A stretch of 64,000 bases of DNA from Kalaharituber pfeilii (lineage: Eukaryota; Ascomycota; Pezizomycetes; Pezizales; Pezizaceae): positions 2,131,883 to 2,195,882 of the forward strand of contig WHUZ01000004.1 of assembly GCA_015179045.1 (NCBI GenBank), read 5' to 3'. The position numbers and the translations under genes were made by a program. The notes beneath the pieces are model-generated. The model worked only from the letters and a program-made list of their open reading frames with translations. It had not been told where the DNA came from and did no database searches. Each line of letters opens with the position of its first letter. Position 1 is the stretch's first letter. Below, in pieces: positions 44,222 through 56,195 of this stretch.

Positions 44222-45080
44222 GTGCAGCAGGGTGCATACAGTCGGATAGTCTTATGCAGGTAGTAAATGCATCGAAGCACCGAGTACGTACTTGTATTTA
44301 CATACTTTTGGGTTGTGTTCTCAGCGATGCGTGGAGCGGGCTATGCTATGCTATGCTATGCTATGCTATGCTAGATGCGATGCCGATGCGCTGCGGCAGG
44401 AAATATGCATACATGGGTCAGCAAAGCGCCAGTTGCATTGGCTCTCCGGGTGTCCCCGTTTTCAGGGCTGTGGCCTACAGCGCGTGGTGCCATGCGGAAT
44501 GCTTCTAAATATGTGCCTGCGTCCCCTCTCGCGACATATGTAATACACTCCGCATCTCATCTCCGCGCACATCTCGCCAACCTCCCGCCGTGAACGCCAG
44601 CACCGCCGTCCCGCTCACTCGCCGCTCCCCCTGCGCAGCACGCGGCCCCGAGGGCGCCTCGCGCTAAGAGGGCCGTCGGGCTTCTAGGCTTCTAGGCTTC
44701 TACCTCACTACCCACGCAGACGCAGCGCCGGGGGGACAGCCCACCGCTGCCATCCATGCCATGCCATGCCCATGCCATACCGTCGGGCGCACGACACGAG
44801 CGGCCCATACCATCCATTGCCCTACCGTGCTGCCAGGGGGCGGCGTCCGCTGTCCAAGAGCGCAGCCGGGTCGCCTAGTATATATATGTAAGTACTCGAG
44901 CACACTGACGCCAGCAGGCTGCGTTATCCCCGACGGCTGCTGACGTCTTTGTGAACCTCCGCCAGAGAGCGAAGTAGCTTCCACAGCTAGCGGCCGCACC
45001 CAGCACACGAGCATACGCACCAACGGGACTTGCACCACGATACCGATCCACCCTCCGCAAGGGAGGCCTAGTGCGTATCG
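44222..45080. promoter_or_regulatory. Upstream region of the arrestin gene
   Basis: It contains a pure GCTAT/ATGCT pentamer microsatellite at 44340-44372. A GC-rich half (44.58-45.06 kb) precedes the arrestin start codon. No gene is seen. Confidence 0.5.
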
Positions 45081-47068
45081 ATGTCTGTGAGAATTGAGCT
45101 GGACAATCGCGGTTCCGTGTTCACCTGTCTGGATACCATCTCAGGTGAGTCAATCCCCGCCTCCCCCCCGCTACCAGCGAGACTGCGACCGGCGACGCCC
45201 AGCGCAGCCAGCTGATCTTGTGTCCGTCCAGGCAGGATTGTGTTCCATGTTCCCAAGGAATCCTCGGAGACAGTCACTTCCATCATAGTTAAGCTTGAGG
45301 GAATCTCGGAGACAAAACTGCTTGTGCCGAAGGAGCATCGAGCCAGACAGCCGCCGCCGAGACTGGGGAACGACAGCGACCATAGAGCGAATGCAGATAA
45401 TATAAGAAATAAGAAGCCCGAAGTCGAAATCCACAAGGTTTGTAAAGAGTGCGGCTTATAACCCTATCGTCACCCCACATTCCTTGATCTAATCCATTGG
45501 GTGCAGGTCCTCTATAAAACCCAGCAGGTATTCCCACCCCCAGAGCTTGCCAAGCAGACCAACCCCAGCTCCTCTTCCAATTCTGGATATACTCTTTCAA
45601 GCGGCATACACACATACCCGTTCAAATTCAGAATACCCGTCAACAACGTCTGCGAGCCTCTCAACTCCATATTCCAAAAATTCAGAATTGAAAAGGGAAA
45701 TGTTGGATGGGCAAGAGATGCAGTACATCATACCAAGACCACTCTTCCACCCAGCTTATTCAACCTCCCAGGAAGCTTACAGGGTGAGGGAGGGTCCATC
45801 AAGTATTTTGTAAAAGTGACAGTCAACAAGCCTCGGTTTTACCAGTACAATTTGAGGAAATATGAAGCATTCGTTTTCCTGCCAGTTGAACCACCAAGGC
45901 CGCAGCCCACGGGGGAAATCTATGCTCGACGGGAACACTTCTTTACTCTCCAAGTATATAAGCCAATTGTACCCAAGAAGAAGAATATCTGGCCTTTCAG
46001 TAATTCCAAGCCCGGGCTGGTAGTGCCAGAACCTCCTGTGGAAGAGCCAAGGTTCACCATAGAAGCCAGGCTTCCGTCACCTGCAATATTGGCTCCAAAG
46101 GAGCCCATGGGACTGAGAATCCTAATGGTGAAACAAGTGCCATTCACTAGTCCGATTGTGTTGAGGCAGCTACAGTTGCGACTGTTAATGACAACAAATA
46201 TCATAGCGTATGAGCACAGCAAAAGGGTTACACTGACGATACCATTGTTTAATACCAGTACGAACTTCAAACTTGGGATGAACATCCCTTTTGTATTCGG
46301 AAAGCCTACAACGCCGGTGGGGGTGCAGATGGAAGCGGACAAGAGTATATGGGAGAGCTGGGCATTGCCGGAGAATATTAGTCCAAGCTTTAGGACATGT
46401 AATATTACGGTTTCCTATGATTTGGAAGTTACATGTGGGCTAAGTGTCGGGACTAATGGGGCTGTGCATGTACGTGCTGCTTGCTCAATTATGCAATCAA
46501 TGTTCATGAGACTAACTAGAGGTGCTATGTGTAGCAAATACCCTTGGTTATTCCAGTGGAAATATTTTCAGGAATAAAACCCTCAAAGAAACTATTGGAA
46601 TCAGCAACCAGCCGCTATATGCGCAATCGAAATGTCTCTGTAACCTTTCCCGCAGACGGCAGCTCCTCTACCAGTAATCTCAATCCATCCCTCCCTCCCC
46701 GCCCACGCTCCTCCAGCAGGGCACCTTCTACCAGCAATCCAATTCCCCCCACAGGTCTCAAACAGCAACACACGTCTCCCACGAACCTCCAAGTCCCGAT
46801 ACCAAACGACTGGGCCTCCCAAAGCGTCTCAAGCTTCCCAGTATCTCCTATTCCTCCAGTACGGAGTAGATCCGAGATATGGCGGACACCGCAGGGGCTG
46901 CCTTTAGATGCACCGCCGCCATATGAGGATGCAATGTTCTTGAGTGAGGATGTGGACGTGGGGGTTGCGGATGGGCCAAGGAGACAGTATCCAATGGAGG
47001 AGGGGTACTTTAGGGAGAATAATGAGCATGAGAGGGATGAGAAGAGGAGATCAAGGTTGTTTGGGTAA
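45081..47068 (+). CDS. Arrestin-domain protein with PPxY motif (ART-type ubiquitin-ligase adaptor)
   Basis: Four exons (45081-45144, 45232-45437, 45507-46469, 46535-47068) join in phase to 588 aa. The N-terminal arrestin sheet starts RIELDNRGSVFTCLDTISGR, continues through ETVTSIIVKLEGISETKL, and reaches TYPFKFRIPVNNVCEPLN. The C-terminal arrestin lobe contains NITVSYDLEVTCGLS and the closing strand QIPLVIPVEIFSG across the last intron. The tail is Ser/Pro-rich and carries PPPY at residues 538-541, the WW-domain-binding motif by which alpha-arrestins recruit Rsp5/Nedd4-type ligases. The expected role is cargo selection for ubiquitin-dependent endocytosis of plasma-membrane transporters. The particular cargo cannot be read from sequence. 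The start ATG lies directly at the conserved first strand. Confidence 0.88.
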
Positions 47069-47321
47069 TTTGGATATCTTTTACGGCCTATTCTATTTCC
47101 TCTTTCTGCTCTGTCTTTTATTTTGTCTTCTGCCTTTTTTTTTTCTCTCTTGTTGTTCTGCATATTCTTTTGGGAGTAGTTTTGGTATATACAGTCTACT
47201 TTTTTTTTTTTTTTTTAAATGCCTACACCACACGCTGGCGTATTTGTTTCATTTGCATTTTATCAGGGGGATATGTAAATTCGAGGACTCAAATACTTGT
47301 ACAGTAGTTGCACCGTTTTGT

Positions 47322-47353
<32 letters not shown>

Positions 47354-48502
47354 ATTTTTAATTTTTTCTTTTTTTTTTTTTATTTTACCATTGCTTCCTT
47401 TCTGCTATATACGGCAATCATAAGGTGGAGTCTTTGTGGCAGGCGAAATCTGGTCTCTGGGATTTGTGGTGTTGGGTTTCAGAAATAATAGAAAAATAGA
47501 AGCGCGTCGTACTTTCAAAGTATTGCAGCGCCGCCCACTTGTCATACTTAGCATTAAATTCCACCTGCATATACTGTATATCGCTAGTCTGATATATTGC
47601 ATGCAGCTGCGATCGGCCGCCCCATCCAGGCAACTTTTGCCTTTTACGTTACATACAGGCTTAGCGGTATTGTTCCTATGATATGATAGATTTGCTGGCC
47701 TTTTCTTCCCCTCTTGAGCACGGCGCGAATAGTGGGGGCGGTTTTCTCCGCAATTGCACCTTGTGAGAGCAGGGCTGAAGTGCTACAAACGCTGCACCGT
47801 CTCCGCAATTGGTGCGTCTTGCCACGGCTCTCGTCCCATCTGCCAGGGATGCCGGTCCTGGAGAGTACTGTAGATTCCCTCGCAGCCGGGCTCGGACTAA
47901 TCACAGCAGCTGTGCTGGCCGCTCTGGATGACTGTGCTGCATGCGCATGCACGGGGGTTTGGGGGGGGCACAGAAGGCAGCCGGGCCCTGGATCGGCCGT
48001 CGCGCTGCCGTGCTGGCGCTGGCCCTCGCCATTGGCCGCCCAGCCGGCGGGGCCAGTGCAGACACATATCGGGGGGCCGGGCGTGGCCGTGGGAGTGGGA
48101 GGGAGTGGGAGTGGGAGTGGGAGTGGGTGTGGGTGTGGGAGTGGGACGGGCACTGGGAGGGGCGGGCGCGGCGGACACGTGCAGGTTTGCAGCCTGCTGC
48201 CCGCGGCTCAGAACCGCATATATAGTCCTGGCGGAGAGCAGGAGGCAAGGCATCTTATCGCTCCTCCGTTTGAGTTTGAGCCCTGCCTCGCCCCTCCCCT
48301 TCCCCCTCCCCCTCCCCAATTGCCCAATCCACCCTCCCCACGCTCCCCGCCTTTGCCCCCCTAGGCCCCCCTCCACCCCCCCTCCACCCCCCCCCCCCCA
48401 CTAAGATCTACGACAGTAGCAAGAGTCGCCATAAAGGACCCATCTCCCCCCCCCGCCGGGCTTCTCCGCTACATCCTCATTACCTCTAATTTCTCTAGAA
48501 CC
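47069..48502. promoter_or_regulatory. Intergenic and UAP1 promoter region with poly-T and G-rich repeat
   Basis: T-runs lie at 47201-47216, 47330-47352 and 47370-47381 on the 3' side of the arrestin gene. A GGGAGT/GGGTGT repeat at 48087-48160 and C-runs at 48376-48400 lie upstream of UAP1. The G-rich repeat has four-plus closely spaced GGG tracts, so quadruplex formation is possible. No gene is seen. Confidence 0.5.
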
Positions 48503-50590
48503 ATGGCCGGCGTAATTAAATCCACCCTGGAAGCCCTGCACATCACCCCCCCGACCGATGATGCTAACATCTTTCCGCGCCCCACACAGACACCCTCCGC
48601 CGAAGTCGTAGCAGAGCTCAAGGCCGAGTACGCAAAGTACGGCCAAGAGCACGTGTTTGCATTTTGGGACCAGCTGAGCGACCAAGAGAAGGCGGCCCTA
48701 TACGAGCAGCTGAGTGGGTTCAAGCCGGCGAGGATTTCGGTAGGTGCACTTGTTCTTTTTTCTTTACTATTTCTCTATTTTTCTTTGTTGAATTTGGTGA
48801 TGCTGTGGTAGTTTGTTTGTTGAGAGGCATAGGGGTTGGGGAGGAAGAAGGTTTAGGTTGGCAGGAGTGAAATCGCAGGTGTGTATACAAACGAACGCGG
48901 AGTAGTGCTTGCGTCGAGTTTTCAAACGTTCAAACGCACAGGTTGGACTGGGTTCTCGTGTTGCAGCAGTTCAGGGTGTCACGATGAAAACCGAAGGAAG
49001 AGGAACTGAACACTGGCATTTACTATGCATGAGAGTAGTAATGGCTAATTTATTTCGATGTGTTTTTCTCAACTGCAGCAATTGGCTCAAGAGGCCTTAA
49101 ACCCCCCACCACCACCCGTTGCTCCCACCGTTGAGCCACTCCCAGAGAGTGCGACCGCCTCGATCCTAGATAGCGACCCGAAGAACATCGCAGCATGGTA
49201 CGAGAGCGGTCTGGAAGCTATTGGTGCCGGAGAGGTGGCCGTAGTATTATTGGGTGAGTCTACGGCCCCGTTTTACTCAGTTTCCCCTTCGCATTCCCGT
49301 CCCATCCCACCGACTATCAAGATCATTTCCGACTGACTATCCCATCCCCTACAACAGCTGGTGGCCAAGGCACCCGACTTGGCTCGTCGGACCCCAAAGG
49401 CTGCTATGATGTCGGCCTGCAATCGCACAAGTCCCTCTTCCAGCTCCAAGCTGAGCGCATCATTAAGGTACAGGAACTCGCCGCTGCAAAGGTTGGCAAG
49501 ACGAGCGTCGTTGTGCCATGGTACATCATGACGAGCGGGCCTACCAGGGGTCCTACAGAGGCATATTTTGAGAAGCACAAGTACTTTGGGTTGGAGAAGG
49601 AGAATGTCATGTTTTTTGAGCAGGGTGTGTTGCCGTGTATCTCGAACGACGGCAAGATTTTGTTGCAGACAAAGTCGAAGGTGTGTTTATCCTTCCCTCC
49701 CACCAAAATTCCAACTGTATACAGGAGAATAACAGTGGCGTGACTACGGATAGGTCGCAGTCGCTCCCGATGGCAACGGTGGCATCTACCAAGCCCTCGT
49801 CATCTCCTCCGTGCTCACCAATCTCAAAAACCGCGGCATAAAGCACGTGCACACCTACTGCGTAGACAATTCCCTCGTCAAAGTCGCTGACCCGGCCTTC
49901 ATCGGCTTCTCCATCTCTAAGAACGTTGATCTCGCCACCAAAGTCGTGCGGAAGCGCAACGCGACAGAGTCTGTCGGGCTCATCATCTTAAAGAACGGCA
50001 AGCCGGACGTGGTGGAGTATAGCGAGATTGACACCGCCACTGCGGAAGCCGTGGACGATCGGAATCCCAGCATATTAAAGTTTAGGGCAGCAAACATCGT
50101 GAACCATTATTACTCCGTTGGCTTCTTGGAGACGATACCAGAGTGGGTCCACTCACTACCTCACCATATCGCGCGCAAGAAGATTCCGTACTGCGACCCG
50201 CTCACTGGAGAGGAGATTGCGCCCACCAAACCGAATGGCATCAAGCTCGAGCAGTTCGTCTTTGACGTCTTTCCGCAGATCCCGCTCAACAAGTTTGCAT
50301 GCTTGGAAGTCAAGCGGGAGGACGAGTTCTCGCCGCTGAAGAACGGGCCGGGGAGTAAGGAGGACAATCCGGAGACGAGTCGGAAGGACGTGATGGCGCA
50401 GGGTAGGAGGTGGCTGCTTGCCGCGGGAGCCACGGTCGTGAGTGAGGATCCGAGGGAGGACGGCGTCGAGGTGAGCCCGTTGATCAGCTATGGAGGGGAG
50501 GGGTTGGAGATGTTTAAGGGGAAAGAGGTCATTGCACCGGCGGTGATTGAGCGGGAGTTGGCAAAGGACCTGCCTGCGGGGGCTTTGTGA
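48503..50590 (+). CDS. uap1: UDP-N-acetylglucosamine pyrophosphorylase
   Basis: Four exons (48503-48739, 49079-49253, 49358-49680, 49754-50590) join in phase to 523 aa, the usual length for the eukaryotic enzyme. It catalyses UTP + GlcNAc-1-phosphate to UDP-GlcNAc + PPi, the last step in making the donor for chitin, N-glycans and GPI anchors, in the cytosol. The nucleotide-binding signature [20 protein letters not shown] starts at residue 137 and spans the exon 2/3 junction. Further family blocks are [51 protein letters not shown] and [20 protein letters not shown], then the C-terminal half with [19 protein letters not shown]. No catalytic block is missing. Intron 1 is long for this locus (339 nt). 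Confidence 0.97.
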
Positions 50591-51085
50591 TGGTAAGATT
50601 GTTGTGAGTAGGAGACGATTTTGGTAGGGGTAGTGGTGTCGCGATGGAGGAGGAATTGTATACCCGATAGTCTCGGAAGAATGAGAGATCCATTGCGTTT
50701 TTATTATGTTTCTATCCACCCACCCACCCACCCATCCATATCCAAACATGGCATATAGGACTTTAGTAAGATAATAGAGAATGACGATTTTTGGTCCTCT
50801 CTTTCCATTAAATAAGATCTTTTTATCCTTGATGTAGTGGCATATATGCATAAACTAAGGATATAATAAAAGTACCCGCTCAACGAGCAACAATCCCGCA
50901 TGCAAAAAATACATCGTTACATCCCCCCCACAATATTCAAAACCTCCTCGTCCCTATCTCATCCCACAAATCTCGACATTTTTCGTTTCTTTATTCAACC
51001 AAACAAACAAACAAAAAAAAAGAGAGATGTAAAATGTGTATAGTTCAGATATAGTGTTCTTTTCCAAGGGACGTCCTTTGTCCAA

Positions 51086-51123
<38 letters not shown>

Positions 51124-53284
51124 GTTTTGCCGTTTGTTTTTTAAACCCCCCTCCCCAAACAGCATCCCAAACCAAGCAAGCCTCCACTCGTGACCTCCCC
51201 CCCCACCCCACTCAGAGCCCAACGCAATGACGTTTCGGTGACGGTTTCCGTGAACCCCCCGCCGCTACCCAAGCGGCCGAGGACAAACGATGCCACCATC
51301 ATGCATTGTGGTTATGCACCTTGATTCAGGGTAACTGTAACTGTTAACCATCTTGGACCCAAGACAAAAAATTACGAAAATAAAACTTTGAGCAGTCACC
51401 CCGCCTCTTCATGGTATGTTACTTTTTGTTTTTTTTTTCCTTTTTTACTGTATATCATGCATGACATGATGCTAACTACTTTTTTTTTGTTTTTTTGTTT
51501 TTTTTTTGGGGGGGCGGGGGGGGGGGGGGGGGATTTACTTACATTGCTATATATTAAACTTATATTCGCGTTTTTTTTATTTTTATTTTTTTTATTATTT
51601 TCTAAAACGAAGACTAAGGGAGAGTGCAGGGGCGAAGAGGACATAATAGCTACATATATATATGATTTCATTCAAAAAAATTTATGTTGTATATTTTATT
51701 TTTTGTCAGGTTCAATAGAAATTTAGTTCCCCCTCATCATTCCATGTACTTCCACAATAATGATCGGCGCTTAAGTGAGGTCTTGTGAAGTGACGCATGT
51801 AAAACATTTACATAACTTATATCTGAATACAATTATATATCACCCTCACACATAAAACTACTCCCCGTCGTCAGACACGTCAGTTTGTATTAGAAACTCA
51901 ACACGGGAGATTTAGAAACAAAATAATACAGTATAAGCTCATATGGAATTCGAGAAAAAATAGATCGTTACTACTACTATTATCTGGAAAGTGAGACTTT
52001 GCAACCAAAAAACAAATAAAATAAAAATAAATAAAATAAAATAAAATAAAATAAAATAAAATAAAATACCGCTCTGCCCCTTCGGAAGCTCCCAGCCCCC
52101 GCAACCTCCAACGGAACGAGAAGTAAGCCAGCCAAACCGTTCATCCTGTATACCTTTTTCAACTCGCCATAACCTGACGGTTGGGAACGCCAAGTCAACA
52201 TTCACAAAAAGCCCATATACCCTTTTTCGTTTCATTTTCTTTCACACAACACAAACAATGGTGTGAGTGGATTATTCCCAAGTATAGACGGAAGATTGGT
52301 AACAACGTATCACTTAACACACACAGAGACTGGCACTCCCACACTGAATTCACAAAATCGCAAAAACAAACGGAGACACACAAACACAATACACATAAAG
52401 GCATAAAGGTTAAGCAAAAGATAAAGAAAAAAAAGAATAACCAAAGAGGAGAGGGGAAAAGGAAGAGAAAAAAGCTCGCGGGGAGTTGTGAACAAGAACA
52501 CAAAGCATAAGCCGCAAGATCCTCTTTATAGAAAAATAAAAATTCAAAAAAACAAAACATCGAAAGAAAGACGTCTGTAAGTTCAAAATCCCACACAGAC
52601 TGGCCCTCTCAAATACGAGCACACGCCCACAGATTCAACTCGCTATTTCAGTCAACCAAGCGGAAATAAAATAAGTTTAAGTAAAAGAAGAGCGGAAAAG
52701 AGTTTTAAAAAAGGCATGATCAATAGCCCATTCTTTCCATCACAACCATAAATCCAACATGGCAATAAGGGACAAATAAGTGACAGATGACATGGAAAAC
52801 ACAAGGAAACCAAGGCAAATAAGTTGTAACAATGAATGCGTGTGCACCTATCTGCCCAGCATAAATGGGGTGCATCAAAGCAAGTAGCAGGTTAGGTGAT
52901 TGTTGGAACTGCATGGCTCCCTTAAGTGAATTCAAATCGGGTGTGTCAGAGGGACAAGTAAGGCTCATAAGAAGACCAATAATCCACCAAACGGTCCTAG
53001 GAATAGAAAATATAACCAAGTGAAAATGAAAAAATGATAGAGCCTGCCCTTTCCTATACACCATGAGCTCCTCGCTTGCAAAGTCTATTGCAATCCGTAA
53101 CATGAGAAAACGTTGACGAACTTGTGGTATATTCGTCATCTTTCGAAATCGGCCTGGCGACTATAACCTCCACACGCACCAACTGGAAAATAAAACTTTT
53201 TGCCAAGCAACTCTTGTTAGCACCACTTTAGAACCTCATTGTACGGCCTCACCACTAGTGTAGACACCTGCTCAGGCTCCAGGT
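50591..53284. other. Low-complexity intergenic region between UAP1 and the SomA-like gene (convergent)
   Basis: No gene is supported. Notable tracts are a 29-nt T-run at 51091-51119, T-runs followed by a run of about 25 mostly G residues at 51508-51532, an AAAAT repeat at 52015-52068, and purine-rich A-tracts at 52420-52480. The long minus-strand frames rich in Phe and Leu are translations of these tracts. Confidence 0.5.
52015..52068. repeat. AAAAT microsatellite
   Basis: About ten near-perfect AAAAT units occur in the AT-rich gene-free stretch downstream of UAP1. Confidence 0.85.
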
Positions 53285-56195
53285 TTACGTATCACCGGCC
53301 CCTGTTTCTACAGGATCGGCGAACGAGAAACCAGAGGGATCGAAAAGACCATTTGATGCACTTTCATCAGGATTATTGAGGAAAGAATCAAAGTCAAAAT
53401 TATCCAGAAGAGTGTCATTGCCCGCTTCACCAGAAAAGTCGGCGAATAATGTAGACTACAAATGTCGTTAGTAAGCTCGATAAGCACATCATTAGCATAC
53501 AATGGTCACATACCTCCTCCCCAAGCCCGCTGAAGGAAGACGTAGGCATCGGGTCTGCCTGTGGCATGGGCTGGGGTGGGGCAGCTGCCGGCGGTTGTTG
53601 GGTTGGTTGAGGGTTTTGAGCGCCGTTTCCAGTCTGTCCCGGAGCACTAGTGTTAAAATTCGGCTTGTGGACAGCGGAGTTAAAAGAATTTGCATGTTGA
53701 GGAGTAACAGGAGTAGTAGGAGTAGGTGGTTCAGATGAAGGTGTGGGGGCCTGTGGGGGCGCGGCGTTCACCTTCTTCTGAGGCCGCTAGATTAGAAGTC
53801 AGCTCATCTAAGAAATTGGGATCAATCCCCAACTCTCACCTTTCGTTCCTTTGAAACCTTTTGTTTTGGTGCAGCCTTATTGGCTTGCGTTGGAGTTGGA
53901 GGCTGTTGGTTGTTCACACTGGGAGATGACGGGGCCCTCCCATTCGCTTGCGTAGTTGGAACTGAAGATGGCGGAGGCATATTGGTATGGGTATTCACGT
54001 TTTGACGGGCCTGATTTGGCGTGCCAGTATTCTGCTGTGGTTGCTGTTGTTGAGCTTGTTGGGCATTGACCGCAGCTTGAGCTTGAGCTTGTTGTAGTAG
54101 CTGCTGCTGCTGTGGTGGTATCTGTGGGTGTTGCTGTGGCCAAACGTTGCCAGTCGGTTGTCCCCTACCGGCCTGTTGCTGCCGCAAATTTGGGTTCATA
54201 ACCTGCTCCTGTATCTGCTGAGGGGTCATTTGCGCGTTAAAATTCCCATGACCACTTGGAGGTCGCATCATTCCATTAGGCATCGTGGCATTAGCGCCAA
54301 GCATCTCACTCATTTTTTGGTTGTAGAACATCTGCTGATCTAGAGGAACCTGGGCGTTGAATCCAGGCATAGAAGTTGCCGGGGATGCACGTTGCTGCTG
54401 ACCAGACATTTGGCTATCTGGCAATGGTGACCCTGGGCCAGCTTGAGGGTTCATCTTCGGAGTGCCTCGCTTCATGTCTCCTTGAGGTTGTGGCGATGGC
54501 GCCGCTCTTCCACCCTGCGGTGACATGCCTTGAAAATTGTTACCTTGCTCAGCTCTGCCTTGTAGACCTTCCTGCTCTTGACGCGCCATGAGCAACCTCT
54601 TCTTATTTTGCTGTTCAAGTAGCATCAATTGCATTTGATAATCCTGTAAGGCGTGATTACCCGTGCCTGGGGCTTGGGAAATATTTCTCATGTTACCAGC
54701 GTTATAGAATTCGAGATTCATGTTCATTGGCGCTCCGCCCTCTGTTGTATGTGGCATCATGGGTGAGCCGGCATGACCTGCTGGGTTACCTTGAACATGA
54801 GGAATACCCTTCGGCATCCCTTGCTGGAGTACCGATCGCTGCTGCTGTGCATGTTGTGCGAGGCTAGCTGCGTAGAGCTGGATAGACTTTTGTTGGACAT
54901 TAGGGTGTTGGACTTGGAAAGCCGCAAACTGCTGAGGGGTCAGGCGGTTAGGATCAATTCCGTTTGCTATCAGAATTTGGTGGGCTTGATTGGCCTGCGC
55001 AGTACCAGCAGCACCAGCAGGCGTCTGCCCCCTAGTGCCAGGACCAACTTCCTGGTAATCACCACCTCCAAGATTGCGGCGCTTGGTTCCCGGGGATGCC
55101 GCTGCTTGTGAGCCGGCTGGAGATTGCGGCCTCGGTTGCTGGCCATTCATATCGACATCCTGATCCCTTTGCGCTTGCTGTATCATTTGCTGATTTTTTA
55201 GAGCATTCAATTGCTGGGCTGGGGGTCCTCTATAACCGCCAAAAGGAAGGATCAGTTAGTAGATATTCAAGAACACCATTTATTTTTTTTTGAGCAAGAG
55301 TAGTCCCAGGTGAAAGATAGTCGGAATGCAACATAGCAAAGGAACGATTACGCTACTTGCCTCTTATTATTGTTCATCAGCGCCTGTCTAACAAGATGCT
55401 GTTGCTTATTTTCTGCTCCCATGCCACCTGGTACATCTTGACCTACCATGACACCATTTGGAAATCCTTGTCTTAGCATCGGGTTTTGATACCCTGGACC
55501 CGGGTTCATAACTGAACTGGGAACCTGTCCTTGCAGTAAGGCTTGTTGTGGATTTCTCAAACCTTGGAGCATGAGTTGCTCTTGCTGCTGTCGTATCCGC
55601 TGTGCTTGCTACATATACGTGTTAGCAAAAGCAAATTACAACAAGGCAAAGGAAGTCATACTTGGGTGTTGGTTAGGTACTGAGCAGCTTGCGCACTGCC
55701 CTTATGACCGGTTCGTATGCCAAAAATATCCCAGAAGAGGCACCACCAGTCAAAGAGGAAGCACCCTTGGGGGCAATCTCGAAGGACACTCGGTAAAGGA
55801 AATTCTGGTTTCGAGTCTTCTCCGTCTTCTGTCTTCCGTGGCGCAGACCCATCGGCACTTTCCATGGTCTCGTCCATTCCGTTGGTCATTACACTTCCGT
55901 CTGCGTCGTGCTTCTGAGGGCGACGTGAAGGGCTCGTTCGCCGGCTCCCATTTGTATGGACGTCGCCTTCGCGTAATATGGCCTGAGCGCAGTCGTACAT
56001 GTGATTCTTTAGAAAGTAATCATAAATGTATGTATTTAAGTTTGATTTCTCGTTCATCTGCGACATCCCCTGACCATTGTGCATGTTTGGCACTGCGAGG
56101 GGGACCTGCATTCCGGGCATCCCCATATTCATGGTGTTCATGTGTTGTTGCTGCTGTTGTGGTTGGCCTGGGTTTGGTTTGTCCGCCTGGCTCAT
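53285..56195 (-). CDS. somA: SomA/Flo8-type LisH-domain developmental regulator
   Basis: Five minus-strand exons (56195-55662, 55608-55361, 55229-53840, 53786-53514, 53455-53285) join in phase to 871 aa. A LisH motif lies at residues about 51-75 (NLNTYIYDYFLKNHMYDCAQ). It is followed by the conserved block containing GCFLFDWWCLFWDIFGIRTG, the hallmark of the LUFS/Flo8-SomA group. The rest is strongly Gln/Pro/Met-rich and low complexity, ending in an acidic-aromatic tail (DNFDFDSFLNNPDES) that looks like an activation domain. SomA homologs control conidiation, adhesion and virulence-associated development through the cAMP/PKA branch in other fungi. Intron 2 (55360-55230) uses a GC donor (AG|GCAAGT) rather than GT. 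The upstream 2 kb is GC-rich and suggests a long regulated leader. Confidence 0.88.

Noticed and set aside
50800..52600. Phe/Leu-rich frames on the minus strand that look like membrane proteins
   Set aside because: They are translations of T- and A-rich tracts without start context, introns or conserved motifs.
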